Program-made: the position numbers and the translations under genes
Shown here: piece after piece, positions 18,102-27,366 of the stretch
How the letters are laid out: the number at the start of each line of letters is the position of its first letter
Position numbering within the stretch: the stretch's first letter is position 1
Notes under the pieces: generated by a model
Seen by the model: the letters and a program-made list of their open reading frames with translations, nothing else
The model's database searches: none
What the model was told of the DNA's origin: nothing
Source of the DNA: Providencia burhodogranariea DSM 19968
GTDB taxonomy: Bacteria; Pseudomonadota; Gammaproteobacteria; Enterobacterales; Enterobacteriaceae
Reading direction: 5' to 3'
NCBI RefSeq assembly: GCF_000314855.2
Contig: NZ_KB233222.1
Location: forward strand, 1,870,774-1,934,773
DNA: 64,000 nucleotides

Positions 18102-19462
18102 CACTGCGAATAGGACGTTGGATAGCTGCACTTGATAGCTTTGGATCGCGAATGAAAGGGATCCCAATGACGCGTCACTATGGGCGATTAACTAAAATTA
18201 CTGGGTTAGTCATGGAAGCCGAAGGTATTAAAATGCCATTGGGTGCCACCTGCTGCATTGAACGAGATATCAATGGTCGCCATGACGAAGTTGTTTGCGA
18301 AGTTGTGGGATTTAACGGCTCACGAATGTTATTAATGCCACTCGCCGATCTCGAAGGTATCGCGCCTGGCGCTCGTGTTTATGCACAAACTACGGGTGAT
18401 AAAGGTCAAACTAGCCGGCTATTACCTTTAGGGAATGAGCTATTAGGCCGAATTTTGGATGCACAAGGTAATCCCCTTGACGGGAAAGGACCTTTAGCAG
18501 CCAAACAACGTGCACCATTAGTCACTCCTCCCATCAATCCATTAGAACGCTCACCAATCAATAGCGTGTTAGATGTTGGCGTACGGGCTATTAATGCCCT
18601 TCTCACCGTGGGACGAGGCCAACGAATGGGGTTATTCGCAGGCTCTGGCGTCGGTAAAAGTGTTCTGCTTGGTATGATGGCTCGCTTCACTCAAGCAGAC
18701 ATTATTGTTGTTGGTTTGATTGGCGAACGTGGACGTGAAGTTAAAGACTTTATTGAAAATATTTTAGGTTCCGAGGGACTCAAACGCGCGGTGGTAGTAG
18801 CTGCTCCTGCTGATGTCTCACCATTGCTGCGAATGCAAGGTGCATCTTATGCTACCCGCATCGCTGAATATTTTCGTGATCTTGGAAAGAACGTTTTGCT
18901 GATCATGGACTCCCTCACTCGCTATAGCATGGCGCAGCGTGAAATTGCCTTAGCGATTGGCGAGCCACCAGCAACCAAGGGTTATCTCCCTTCCGTCTTT
19001 GCCAAACTACCTGCACTCGTCGAACGCGCAGGTAATGGGAAAAATGGCGGCTCTATTACGGCATTTTATACCGTGTTGACTGAAGGAGATGATCAGCAAG
19101 ACCCTATTGCCGATTCAGCTCGAGCTATACTTGATGGTCACATTGTCTTATCGAGGACATTAGCCGAATCCGGTCACTATCCCGCTATTGATATTGAAGC
19201 TTCAATTAGCCGAGCAATGACAGAACTGATCGATAAACCCCATTATCGAAAAATTCAGCGATTTAAACAGCTAACGTCCAGTTATCAGCGTAATCGTGAT
19301 CTGATTAATGTCGGAGCCTATGCAGCAGGTAGCGATCCACTTCTCGATATGGCCATTCAATACTACCCACGCATGTCTACTTTTTTACAACAAGATATCG
19401 ACGAGCGCTGCGATTACCAAAGTGCCTGTGAACAGCTTGTTCATGTCGTGCCGAATGAATAA
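18098..19462 (+). CDS. fliI: Flagellar export ATPase FliI
   Basis: Hexameric ATPase that energises substrate unloading at the export gate. 454 residues, F1-beta-like, with Walker A (GSGVGKS, residues 182-188), a [11 protein letters not shown] segment, Walker B region ([20 protein letters not shown]) and the C-terminal domain. The ATG at 18098 overlaps the fliH stop by 4 nt, indicating translational coupling, and matches family N-termini. Confidence 0.96.
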   Translation: MTLRIGRWIAALDSFGSRMKGIPMTRHYGRLTKITGLVMEAEGIKMPLGATCCIERDINGRHDEVVCEVVGFNGSRMLLMPLADLEGIAPGARVYAQTTGDKGQTSRLLPLGNELLGRILDAQGNPLDGKGPLAAKQRAPLVTPPINPLERSPINSVLDVGVRAINALLTVGRGQRMGLFAGSGVGKSVLLGMMARFTQADIIVVGLIGERGREVKDFIENILGSEGLKRAVVVAAPADVSPLLRMQGASYATRIAEYFRDLGKNVLLIMDSLTRYSMAQREIALAIGEPPATKGYLPSVFAKLPALVERAGNGKNGGSITAFYTVLTEGDDQQDPIADSARAILDGHIVLSRTLAESGHYPAIDIEASISRAMTELIDKPHYRKIQRFKQLTSSYQRNRDLINVGAYAAGSDPLLDMAIQYYPRMSTFLQQDIDERCDYQSACEQLVHVVPNE

Positions 19463-19472
19463 TGAGGGTTAA

Positions 19473-19916
19473 ATGAGTGACAACAATGCGTTAGCCATAT
19501 TATTGAATTTAGCGATAGAAGCATCAGAAGATGCGGCAAAAGTGTTAGCTCAGGTTAAACAAACGCAAACACAAATGTCTCAACAACTTGATATGCTTGA
19601 AAATTATCAGGCTGAATATCGGCAGAAGCTAAATCAGACGTTACATAGCGGAATAGAATCCGGCAGATGGCAAAACTATCAACAATTTTTAGTGACTTTA
19701 GAACTGACCATTGAGCAACAACAACAACAGCTCTCATTGTGGGCACAACGTGTCAGTGAAGCGAACCGCCACTGGCAAGAAAAACAACAGCGAGTCAATG
19801 CCTTCGATACCCTAATCCAACGCGCTGAACAGACCAAAAACCAACGCCTAAACCGTTTAGAGCAAAAGCAGATGGATGAATTTGCTCAACGGGCAACGTT
19901 ACGGAGAACCCAATAA
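19473..19916 (+). CDS. fliJ: Flagellar export stalk/chaperone escort FliJ
   Basis: Coiled-coil subunit at the centre of the FliI ring that links it to FlhA. 147 residues, almost entirely heptad-patterned Gln/Leu/Glu, ending QKQMDEFAQRATLR as in the family. It starts 10 bp after fliI, and fliK begins at the next base after its stop. Confidence 0.92.
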   Translation: MSDNNALAILLNLAIEASEDAAKVLAQVKQTQTQMSQQLDMLENYQAEYRQKLNQTLHSGIESGRWQNYQQFLVTLELTIEQQQQQLSLWAQRVSEANRHWQEKQQRVNAFDTLIQRAEQTKNQRLNRLEQKQMDEFAQRATLRRTQ

Positions 19917-21272
19917 ATGGATATCAACGCAAATAGCTCCCCAGCGATTTCGGCAACAAATGGAGTGAAGAGTCCCAACTCACAACAAAAAAACGCCCGT
20001 TCTGATGATGACCAAATCGCTGTCGTTCCCTTTCAAGCCGTACTGGAAAATCAGCAACCTAAACCGAAAAAAAACCAAGCTGATGATCAATCAATAGAAA
20101 ATACCGACAATCAAACACGGGTTTCTTTGACACAGAATGACGCGCTACAATCCAATGACAGTGAGATGCTGCCTTCAGAACACGCTATCGATCAACTTAA
20201 CTACAGCCGCAATTTACTTCATGATGGCAAACAGACTACTTTGCAAACTCAATTGCTCAACCATGGTGAACCCAGCGTTCAAAAGAAACTCACTCACCTC
20301 AATCAATCCATTGATAGTCAAATTCAACAATCCGGATTAACACAATTTTCTGATGAGCAACAATCTGTGTTAGTGCCTTTTGTTCAAGCTACACAGCGGA
20401 TTAACGGTCATTCAACAATGCCTTCAGAGATGGATAGCAAGAAACCTGAGCTGAGTGTCCCAATGCAACTTGCAAGTGAGGAAGAGCTTCCCATATTGAG
20501 TACTTTTATTCAAAATGAACAAGAAGATCGCGGTGATCAGCCACTATTTTCGCTTAATAATGACCGAGAAATTCCGACAAAGAAATTATCTCAAGACTTT
20601 ATACCACTATATAAAACGTTGACGGATAAAGAATCCCCTTCAGTGGCGCAAATGCTCTCGACAACACATAATTCAATCAATGTGAAAAGCGCATTGACTC
20701 CATCAATTGACGGTAACGCATCACAGGTTATGTCGAATCATTCGTTCACGACACAGACAGTCAGCATGATGCCAGCGCCCACCATAACTCAAGCTGCAAT
20801 AGCCAATGCGCCAATTGCACAGATGCAGCCGGGTGTCCCACTTGGTAATGAAGCTTGGCAACAGCAATTGAACCAGCACTTATTATTTTTCTCGCGCCAA
20901 GGTATTTCACATGCCCAAATTCGCTTACATCCGGAAGAGTTGGGTTCTCTTAATGTTCACTTGCGCATAGAAGACAATCAGGCTGTGATGCATTTTGTTT
21001 CACCTCATAGTCAGGTGCGAGCAGCGATGGAGACGATGATGCCAATATTACGCAATGCTTTACAAGAGAGTGGAATTAATCTTACTCAAGGGTCTGTCGG
21101 ACAAGATAATCTCAATCACTCATCAGACTCGAACGGTCAAACTGGCAAAGGTCATGAAAATCACCTTCATGCAGGATCTGCACTTGGTGGAATTGCTGGC
21201 GGTGATGCCAGTATTATCACTCAAGCTCAATCGACTATCCGTGCACGAGGTGGCATCGACACATTCGCATAG
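19917..21272 (+). CDS. fliK: Hook-length control protein FliK
   Basis: Secreted molecular ruler that switches export from hook to filament substrates through FlhB. 451 residues, longer than E. coli FliK (375). The N-terminal 300 residues are low complexity (Gln, Ser, Asn) as expected of a ruler. The conserved globular C-terminal domain contains GISHAQIRLHPEELGSLNV and a QVRAAMETMMPILRNAL helix, which is what fixes the identity. The ATG follows the fliJ stop with no gap. Confidence 0.92.
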   Translation: MDINANSSPAISATNGVKSPNSQQKNARSDDDQIAVVPFQAVLENQQPKPKKNQADDQSIENTDNQTRVSLTQNDALQSNDSEMLPSEHAIDQLNYSRNLLHDGKQTTLQTQLLNHGEPSVQKKLTHLNQSIDSQIQQSGLTQFSDEQQSVLVPFVQATQRINGHSTMPSEMDSKKPELSVPMQLASEEELPILSTFIQNEQEDRGDQPLFSLNNDREIPTKKLSQDFIPLYKTLTDKESPSVAQMLSTTHNSINVKSALTPSIDGNASQVMSNHSFTTQTVSMMPAPTITQAAIANAPIAQMQPGVPLGNEAWQQQLNQHLLFFSRQGISHAQIRLHPEELGSLNVHLRIEDNQAVMHFVSPHSQVRAAMETMMPILRNALQESGINLTQGSVGQDNLNHSSDSNGQTGKGHENHLHAGSALGGIAGGDASIITQAQSTIRARGGIDTFA

Positions 21273-21435
21273 TTCTTAATCAATCTAGGGGGATTCTTAA
21301 TTAAAGCGCCGAGTTAGCCCCTTTTTGTTTCGTTTTTCCTCCCTTTAGTCCAGCTCAACCAATCCATAATGTTTAAGATTACACAGTAAAAGGCCCAGCT
21401 TGGGTTTGATCTTCATAAACAGGAATTTTGTTAAC

Positions 21436-21918
21436 ATGTCGTCTTCACGCAATGGATCGAAAAATTCAAACAAAGGATTACTGGTACTGCTCGCGCTTCT
21501 TGCCATCGGCGGTTCCGGTTTTGGTGGTTATACTTGGTGGAAAGCACAAAAGACGACAAATGTGGCAGATGTGGAAGAAAAACGATTGAACATGCCGCAG
21601 CCTATTTTTATGGATTTAGACCCTTTTACTATCAACCTACCGGGGCTTAACGAATCACCTGACCGCGTGTTGTACATCAATATCACACTACGACTCGCGA
21701 ACGAAAAATCACGTAAGCAACTTCATGAATATTTGCCAGAAGTACGGAGTCGTTTACTTCTATTGCTTTCGGAGCAGAGGCCAAAAGCACTCAGCACCCA
21801 TGAAGGTAAATTGCAATTAATGCAATCCATTAAAACCACACTATCCCCAACGTTGATCCCGGGTGAAAACGATCAGGATATTTCAGATGTATTATTTACG
21901 ACATTTATTTTGCGGTAA
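21436..21918 (+). CDS. fliL: Flagellar basal-body associated protein FliL
   Basis: Inner-membrane protein with one N-terminal membrane segment (about residues 16-32, GLLVLLALLAIGGSGFGGY) and a periplasmic domain that supports stator function. 160 residues, typical size. AGGA lies upstream of the chosen ATG; twelve upstream codons are also open. It begins the fliLMNOPQR group after a 163-bp gap from fliK, in which AGGGG and CCCCT with a T run could be a weak terminator. Overlaps the fliM region by a few bases. Confidence 0.93.
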   Translation: MSSSRNGSKNSNKGLLVLLALLAIGGSGFGGYTWWKAQKTTNVADVEEKRLNMPQPIFMDLDPFTINLPGLNESPDRVLYINITLRLANEKSRKQLHEYLPEVRSRLLLLLSEQRPKALSTHEGKLQLMQSIKTTLSPTLIPGENDQDISDVLFTTFILR

Positions 21919-21923
21919 TGCAG

Positions 21924-22931
21924 ATGAGCGATAATATTTTATCTCAAGCTGAAATCGATGCCCTGCTCAATGATGATGCGCCATCGACGAGTGGATCAGC
22001 AATACCAACTCCAGAAAAAGATCAGGTTCGTCCTTATAACCCGAATACACAACGCCGGGTTATTCGCGAGCGCATGCAATCACTCGAAATGATCAATGAA
22101 CGTTTTGCCCGACAATTCCGCATGGGGTTGTTTAACATGTTACGCCGTAGCCCTGACATTACAGTTGGCGGATTAAAAATCGAGCCTTATCATGAATTTG
22201 CTAGAAATTTACCCGTTCCGACTAACCTGAACCTTATTCATATGCCGCCATTACGTGGTACGGCACTCTTCACGTTTGAGCCTGCATTGGTGTATATCGC
22301 TGTTGATAATTTGTTCGGTGGTGATGGTCGCTTTCCTGTCCGTTCAGAAGGCAAAGAGTTTACCAATACCGAACAACGTATTATTAACCGCATGTTAAAA
22401 CTCGCTTTAGGCGCTTACCGTGATGCTTGGAAGCCAATTGCGGACATTGATGTGGAATATGTGCGATCTGAAATTCAAGTGAAATTTACCAATATCACGA
22501 CTTCCCCTAATGACATTGTTGTTACAACGCCTTTCTTAATAGAAATCGGCAATACCATTGGTGAGTTTAGTATTTGTATTCCCATTGCCATGATTGAACC
22601 ACTGCGTGAACGATTGATTAATCCTCCCGTGGAGCAAGGCCATCAAGAAAACGAAGCTTGGGTCACCAATTTAGTCACACAAGTGAAACGTTCAGAGTTA
22701 GAACTCGTCGCCAATTTTGTTGATATTCCGCTGCGGATATCTCACTTGCTGCAATTGCAAAAAGGGGATGTTATCCCTATCGAGAAACCTGAGCGCTTGA
22801 TGATAAGTGTTGATGGCGTTCCTGTATTAACCAGTCAGTATGGAACTCAAAATGGCCAATATGCATTGCGCGTTGAGCATTTGATTAACCCTGTTTTAAA
22901 CACGCTAGATGAGGAAAGTACCAATGAGTGA
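21924..22931 (+). CDS. fliM: Motor switch protein FliM
   Basis: C-ring component that binds CheY-P and transmits switching to FliG. 335 residues: N-terminal CheY-binding peptide (LSQAEIDALLN), middle domain with the GGXG motif (NLFGGDGRFP) and FliG contacts, and a C-terminal FliN-like domain (LTSQYGTQNGQYALRVEHLI). An ATG two codons earlier (21918) overlaps the fliL stop; 21924 fits the family start (MSDNILSQ). Confidence 0.95.
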   Translation: MSDNILSQAEIDALLNDDAPSTSGSAIPTPEKDQVRPYNPNTQRRVIRERMQSLEMINERFARQFRMGLFNMLRRSPDITVGGLKIEPYHEFARNLPVPTNLNLIHMPPLRGTALFTFEPALVYIAVDNLFGGDGRFPVRSEGKEFTNTEQRIINRMLKLALGAYRDAWKPIADIDVEYVRSEIQVKFTNITTSPNDIVVTTPFLIEIGNTIGEFSICIPIAMIEPLRERLINPPVEQGHQENEAWVTNLVTQVKRSELELVANFVDIPLRISHLLQLQKGDVIPIEKPERLMISVDGVPVLTSQYGTQNGQYALRVEHLINPVLNTLDEESTNE

Positions 22932-23340
22932 GGCGAAGAATTCTCCTGATGCATCGACTAATCAAGGCAGTGAGGACTTATGGGCTGAGGCAATGGAACA
23001 ACAGAAAAAAACGGAATCTGCCTCTGCTGATGCACAGGCGTTCGCAAATCTCGACGGACAAAATACATTAAATCAGTTATCTGATATCAATTTGATCATG
23101 GATATCCCAGTTCGTCTTTCTGTTGAATTGGGGCGCACTAAAATGACCATCAAAAAGTTGTTAAGCCTATCACAAGGTTCCGTCGTTTCGCTTGATGGCT
23201 TAGCGGGTGAACCATTGGATATCTTGATCAATGGTTATTTAATTGCACAAGGTGAAGTCGTGGTCGTTTCGGATAACTACGGTATTCGCATCACTGACAT
23301 TATCACGCCATCCGAGCGCATGCGCCGTTTGAGTCGTTAA
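22924..23340 (+). CDS. fliN: Motor switch protein FliN
   Basis: Forms the base of the C ring and docks FliH. 138 residues: a variable acidic/Gln-rich N-terminus and the conserved SpoA domain (DIPVRLSVELGRTKMTIKKL; LDILINGYLIAQGEVVVV; YGIRITDIITPSERMRRL). It overlaps fliM by 8 nt (ATGAGTGA) and is followed by fliO after one base. Confidence 0.95.
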   Translation: MSEAKNSPDASTNQGSEDLWAEAMEQQKKTESASADAQAFANLDGQNTLNQLSDINLIMDIPVRLSVELGRTKMTIKKLLSLSQGSVVSLDGLAGEPLDILINGYLIAQGEVVVVSDNYGIRITDIITPSERMRRLSR

Positions 23341-23341
23341 T

Positions 23342-23788
23342 ATGACAACACTGACTGAAATGCAAACCAAGCCATTTATAGTGCAAACAGAGCAACCTAG
23401 CGGGCAGGCAATCTCCGCTGTTAGTACTAGCGACAACTTAATGCAGGTTTCTGGTGCACTTGGCGCTATTATCCTGCTGATCTTGATGGGCTATTGGTTA
23501 ATAAAAAAATTGGGGCTTTCGCCAAAAAATATCGGTAAAGGTCAATTATTAGCAGTGAAAGCGAGTTGTTCACTGGGAAATAAAGAGCGGGTTATGGTGA
23601 TTGAAATCAATCAAGAATGGCTAGTTTTAGGTGTTACGGCACACTCTATTAATCTACTCCATCAATGCCCAGCGCAAAATAAGGCATCATTAACATCACA
23701 GCTTGAACCATTAACATTTCAGTCCGTTTTAAAAAAGAAACAAGATGCCGCTTATACAGTGGCTTCACAAATACCGATTTATAAATAA
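23342..23788 (+). CDS. fliO: Flagellar biosynthesis protein FliO
   Basis: Membrane scaffold that helps assemble the FliP ring of the export gate. 148 residues with one strong membrane segment (LGAIILLILMGYWLIKKL, about residues 38-56) and a cytoplasmic FliO domain (GKGQLLAVKASCSLGNKERV; WLVLGVTAHSINLL). Position between fliN and fliP is diagnostic. Confidence 0.92.
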   Translation: MTTLTEMQTKPFIVQTEQPSGQAISAVSTSDNLMQVSGALGAIILLILMGYWLIKKLGLSPKNIGKGQLLAVKASCSLGNKERVMVIEINQEWLVLGVTAHSINLLHQCPAQNKASLTSQLEPLTFQSVLKKKQDAAYTVASQIPIYK

Positions 23789-23800
23789 CTGGAAGCACAC

Positions 23801-24544
23801 ATGTTCCCTTTGAAATTTACGACTGTGATAGCTTATTTATTGTTAATGCTACCCACCAAAGCCATTGCTTCGTTGCCACCGATTATTAGTCATACATTAG
23901 CCAATGGTGGACAAAGTTGGTCATTACCCGTGCAGACGTTACTGTTTTTAACGCTGCTCGGTTTTATTCCTGCACTTTTGCTAATGATGACCAGTTTTAC
24001 ACGCATTATCATTGTATTAGGTTTATTACGGAACGCACTGGGCACACCTTCGGCACCACCAAACCAAGTATTATTAGGTTTGGCATTGTTTCTCACTTTT
24101 TTTGTGATGTCTCCCGTTGCTGACCAAGCTTATCGCGAGGCTTATCAGCCATTTAGTGAAGATAAAATTAGTTTAGAAATTGCATTAGAGCGAGGTACGG
24201 CACCTTTTCGCACCTTTATGTTAGGACAAACTCGTGAATCTGATTTAGCGCTATTTGCGCGTATTGCCAAGGTTGGTGATATTCAAGAAGCTAAAGATGT
24301 GCCGATGCGAATTTTAGTTCCTGCATTTATTACCAGCGAACTCAAGACCGCATTTCAAATTGGTTTTACAGTTTTTATTCCATTTTTGATCGTTGATCTT
24401 GTAGTTGCGAGTGTATTGATGGCTCTCGGCATGATGATGGTGCCACCCGCAACCGTTTCTTTGCCGTTTAAATTGATGTTATTTGTTCTCGTCGATGGTT
24501 GGCAATTGTTACTAGGTTCATTGTCACAAAGTTTTTTTAATTAG
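23801..24544 (+). CDS. fliP: Flagellar export gate protein FliP
   Basis: Core of the FliP5Q4R1 export gate in the inner membrane. 247 residues with a cleavable signal peptide (first 23 or so residues, ending KAIASLPP), four membrane segments and family signatures ([28 protein letters not shown] split over TM2; LILVP-type [16 protein letters not shown]). It is last before a 550-bp break in what is normally a gapless fliOPQR run. Confidence 0.94.
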   Translation: MFPLKFTTVIAYLLLMLPTKAIASLPPIISHTLANGGQSWSLPVQTLLFLTLLGFIPALLLMMTSFTRIIIVLGLLRNALGTPSAPPNQVLLGLALFLTFFVMSPVADQAYREAYQPFSEDKISLEIALERGTAPFRTFMLGQTRESDLALFARIAKVGDIQEAKDVPMRILVPAFITSELKTAFQIGFTVFIPFLIVDLVVASVLMALGMMMVPPATVSLPFKLMLFVLVDGWQLLLGSLSQSFFN

Positions 24545-24616
24545 ATTGAGATTGCAGAATATGCTCAACAATATTGTCACTCAAAATATAAAAATTAACG
24601 CATCGACCGTAAATAA

Positions 24617-24650
24617 TGCGAGTTACAGCTAAGCAACAAGTGAGTGAATC
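24617..24650 (+). repeat. Truncated ERIC-like end fragment
   Basis: GAGTTACAGCTAAGCAACAAG followed by TGAGTGAATC resembles the left arm of an enterobacterial ERIC/IRU element, comparable with the full copy at 24959-25075, but the rest of the element is missing. Confidence 0.5.
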
Positions 24651-24677
24651 GTTACAAATGATAATTTAATCATAGTA

Positions 24678-24704
24678 AAAAGTGCCATTTTGGCACTTTT
24701 AGCC
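24678..24704 (+). terminator. Terminator-like hairpin between fliP and fliQ
   Basis: A perfect 10-bp stem (AAAAGTGCCA with TGGCACTTTT) has a 3-nt loop, with the T run inside the descending arm. It lies 133 bp past the fliP stop and would limit transcription into fliQR. Confidence 0.7.
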
Positions 24705-24754
24705 TTATTTTATTTATAGATTCTAACTAAGAAATTTGAGCTGAGAATATAGCG

Positions 24755-24958
24755 AATATGCCCTAAATAATTCGAGTTACCGCCGGAAATAATACGAATG
24801 TAGTCGAAAAAACGAGCTGTTATCAGAAATAATTTGAATTTCAGCCTAAAAAAATCTAGAGGCTACCCTAAATAATTCGATTACCTATGTAAATAAACTG
24901 AGATGCTAGCCTAAATAATTCGAATTGCAGCCTAAAAAAATCTAGATGCTACCCTAAA
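24755..24958. repeat. Degenerate composite repeats in the fliP-fliQ gap
   Basis: Two short units alternate: unit A (CCTAAATAATTCGAATTGCAG and variants; four copies at about 24760, 24865, 24910 and 24952) and unit B (CCTAAAAAAATCTAGATGCT; copies near 24845 and 24930). Unit A is the same sequence as the outer end of the adjacent ERIC element, so the block looks like repeated ERIC ends. Confidence 0.6.
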
Positions 24959-25075
24959 TAATTCGAATTGCAGCTAGGCGACAAACGAAGATATCTCGGG
25001 GAGCATACATAAGTATGTGACTCGAGTAGCTGAGTGCAGTCAACAACGCTGCGGCTCGAAGTATGACGGGTAGCC
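24959..25075 (+). repeat. ERIC/IRU element before fliQ
   Basis: About 117 bp with the ERIC core GGAGCATACATAAGTATGTG (compare the classical core around CATAAGTAAGTGACTGGGGTGAGCG) and imperfect terminal inverted repeats (TTCGAATTGCAGC and GCTGCGGCTCGAAG). It ends 19 bp before the fliQ ATG. Transcribed copies fold into long hairpins. It probably inserted within the fliP-fliQ junction. Confidence 0.85.
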
Positions 25076-25094
25076 GGGTAGCGAGGAATATGTA

Positions 25095-25364
25095 ATGACC
25101 CCAGAATCAATTATGTCCATGTCCACAGAGGCGATGAAAATTGCCTTGATGTTAGCAGCACCGCTATTGCTTGCCGCATTAACAGCAGGTTTAATTATCA
25201 GTTTGCTACAAGCCGCCACCCAAGTGAATGAAATGACATTATCATTTATTCCTAAGATCTTATCGGTGATTGCAGTTTTAGTCATTGCGGGTCCATGGAT
25301 GCTCAATCTTCTGACCGATTACATGCGCACGCTACTTAGTAACCTGCCCTTTATTATTGGTTAG
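25095..25364 (+). CDS. fliQ: Flagellar export gate protein FliQ
   Basis: 89 residues with two membrane hairpin helices (ALMLAAPLLLAALTAGLIIS; VIAVLVIAGPWMLNLL) and the conserved ATQVNEMTLSFIPK turn. It forms the spiral outer part of the FliPQR gate. GAGGA lies 8 nt before the ATG. It is 2 bp from fliR, but separated from fliP by repeats and a hairpin, so its transcription may depend on read-through or a separate promoter. Confidence 0.94.
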   Translation: MTPESIMSMSTEAMKIALMLAAPLLLAALTAGLIISLLQAATQVNEMTLSFIPKILSVIAVLVIAGPWMLNLLTDYMRTLLSNLPFIIG

Positions 25365-25366
25365 TC

Positions 25367-26146
25367 ATGTTAACCATCACCAGTGAGACACTCACACTCT
25401 GGCTCAGCCAAGGATTTTACCCTTTCATACGCCTTTTAGCGCTGTTTAGCACAGCGCCTTTTTTTAATGAAAAACAGTCGATTACTAAAGCAAGAGTGAT
25501 GTTAGCATTCTTTGTGATACTGATTGTTTCACCGCAATTACCTGTGATAAATATTCCACTATTTTCGGCAATGGGACGATGGGTGATCGTACAACAAATG
25601 GTGATTGGTGCAGCGATTGGATTAACAATGCAAATTGCATTTGCCGCGGTGCGCCATGCTGGTGAAGTTATTGGGTTACAAATGGGATTATCGTTTGCGA
25701 CATTTTTCGACCCAACGGGCGGTCCAAACATGCCAATCTTAGGCCGCATTTTGAACTTAATAATGCTGTTATTATTCCTATCATTCGATGGACATTTGTG
25801 GTTAATTTATATTTTAATTAATTCATTCGATCTCATTCCAATTCAAGTTTCTCCCATCAATCGTGATGGTTTTTGGTCATTAGTGCAATTTGCAAATTCT
25901 ATTTTTATTAATGGGTTAATGCTTGCTCTGCCTTTTATTACCTTATTTTTGATCCTCAACCTCGCACTCGGTATTCTTAACCGCATGACCCCTCAGCTAT
26001 CTGTTTTTGTCGTCGGATTTCCGCTGACATTAACCATCGGCATCAGTATGTTAGGATTGATAATCTCTATCCTACCCCGTTACACTGAGCGCCTGATTAA
26101 CCAAGCTTTCGAACAATTATCGTTGATGTTTGGATTGTTTATTTAA
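25367..26146 (+). CDS. fliR: Flagellar export gate protein FliR
   Basis: Single-copy apex subunit of the FliPQR gate. 259 residues, six membrane segments, with family stretches VIGLQMGLSFATFFDPTGG and LNLALGILNRMTPQLSVFVV. It ends the fli block; the accessory CRISPR island starts about 140 bp beyond it, where flgL would be expected to be near. Confidence 0.94.
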   Translation: MLTITSETLTLWLSQGFYPFIRLLALFSTAPFFNEKQSITKARVMLAFFVILIVSPQLPVINIPLFSAMGRWVIVQQMVIGAAIGLTMQIAFAAVRHAGEVIGLQMGLSFATFFDPTGGPNMPILGRILNLIMLLLFLSFDGHLWLIYILINSFDLIPIQVSPINRDGFWSLVQFANSIFINGLMLALPFITLFLILNLALGILNRMTPQLSVFVVGFPLTLTIGISMLGLIISILPRYTERLINQAFEQLSLMFGLFI

Positions 26147-26176
26147 CGACCCCAATCGAGGCTATATTAAAAGATC

Positions 26177-26212
26177 ATTTGATGATCAAATCATTTAACG
26201 TGACATGTCACG
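26177..26212. promoter_or_regulatory. Two perfect palindromes between fliR and CRISPR array 1
   Basis: ATTTGATGATCAAAT (26177-26191) and CGTGACATGTCACG (26199-26212) are each symmetric. Neither has a T run. They could be operators or a structured fliR mRNA end; function unknown. Confidence 0.35.
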
Positions 26213-26283
26213 CTCTGGATTATGATTATATTTATGCAGGGAATAAATTATTACTGCTTAGCTAATACACTATTTTTATTTGA

Positions 26284-26792
26284 TTTCTAAGCTGCCTATG
26301 CGGCAGTGAACGAGTTTAGTGATGCGTGGGGGGTTGAGGGCAATTTCTAAGCTGCCTATGCGGCAGTGAACGTGAAAGTGAGTGATGATAGTGATTCTGT
26401 GGCTTTCTAAGCTGCCTATGCGGCAGTGAACGTATTTCGTCTTTTTGTCCATCCTCAGCAAATTTTCTAAGCTGCCTATGCGGCAGTGAACACAAATTTA
26501 TCGCCATTTATGTCGACTGGATCATTTCTAAGCTGCCTATGCGGCAGTGAACTTTTAACTGCCCGTGCGCTACAAATAAAAACGTTTCTAAGCTGCCTAT
26601 GCGGCAGTGAACGCTTCAGCAATCTTAGCTACGCTCCAGTTGTATTTCTAAGCTGCCTATGCGGCAGTGAACTTTGTTGCGGACGGTGTAAGGCACGATG
26701 AAAATTTCTAAGCTGCCTATGCGTCAGTGAACTGTTTCTGCTAAGCAGCCAAAACCGCTCAAGATTTCTAAGCTGCCTATGCGTCAGTGAAC
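26284..26792 (-). CRISPR. Type I-F CRISPR array 1: 9 repeats, 8 spacers
   Basis: 28-nt repeats at 26284, 26344, 26404, 26464, 26525, 26585, 26645, 26705 and 26765. Spacers are 32 nt, one 33 nt. On the transcribed minus strand the repeat begins GTTCACTGCC and ends GGCAGCTTAGAAA, with loop GCATA: the I-F form recognised by Cas6f. The two leader-proximal repeats (26705, 26765) both have C to A in the 5' stem arm (CTGAC instead of CTGCC). Leader is on the high-coordinate side. Apparent ORFs across the array are artefacts of repetition. Confidence 0.97.
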
Positions 26793-26945
26793 TATAAATT
26801 ATCAGGAAAAAAATCCCAGACAACAATAATTTAGGCCTAATTCCTTTAAAATACCTTCTTTTTTATCGAGCATCTTAACTTATTGTTTTAAAAGTGTTTA
26901 ATTTTAATTTTAAAAACAAAGGGTAAAATTAAGGTAAAACATCGC
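26793..26945 (-). promoter_or_regulatory. Leader of CRISPR array 1
   Basis: AT-rich, with AAAATACCTT starting 56 nt and TATTGTTTT starting 89 nt beyond the last repeat base, identical spacing to arrays 2 and 3. TATAAATTATCA directly abuts the repeat, as in array 3. It should hold the pre-crRNA promoter and the integration recognition sites. Confidence 0.85.
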
Positions 26946-27366
26946 TCGTAGCAAACACACCAATTTGTCGCCATCAATATGAATATACCTTTAATGAATG
27001 ACAACAAATTTCAGCGATCAATATCATCATTAATCAGCATCAAATTTTTAAAGAACCTTCTAACATCCAGTCGAAACGTATTAGAAGTAAAGCGACAAAT
27101 AACAAAAAATAGCCTAACTTCAAATAAAGAATTCTTTTATCCTAAGTAAAAAAAGAGTAGCGCGCATATCAAAAAATAACCAATCAAATATCCAAGATAA
27201 CTCAAGCGACCAGTAACTTTACTTAATGATAAAGCATTAGCAGAACACCACTACCCTCACTCAAATAATAGGACATTATGCACATTAAACGTGGACTCTA
27301 TACTCGTCGCCTAGATACAAATCTAATTATTTATAATTGTATTTCAAATAAAAAGGATAACCGCAT

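Noticed and set aside
26276-26826. Apparent ORFs in array 1 with repeated SLPHRQLR or FLSCLCGSE motifs
   Set aside because: They are the CRISPR repeat read through 60-nt units; a period near a multiple of three keeps frames open.
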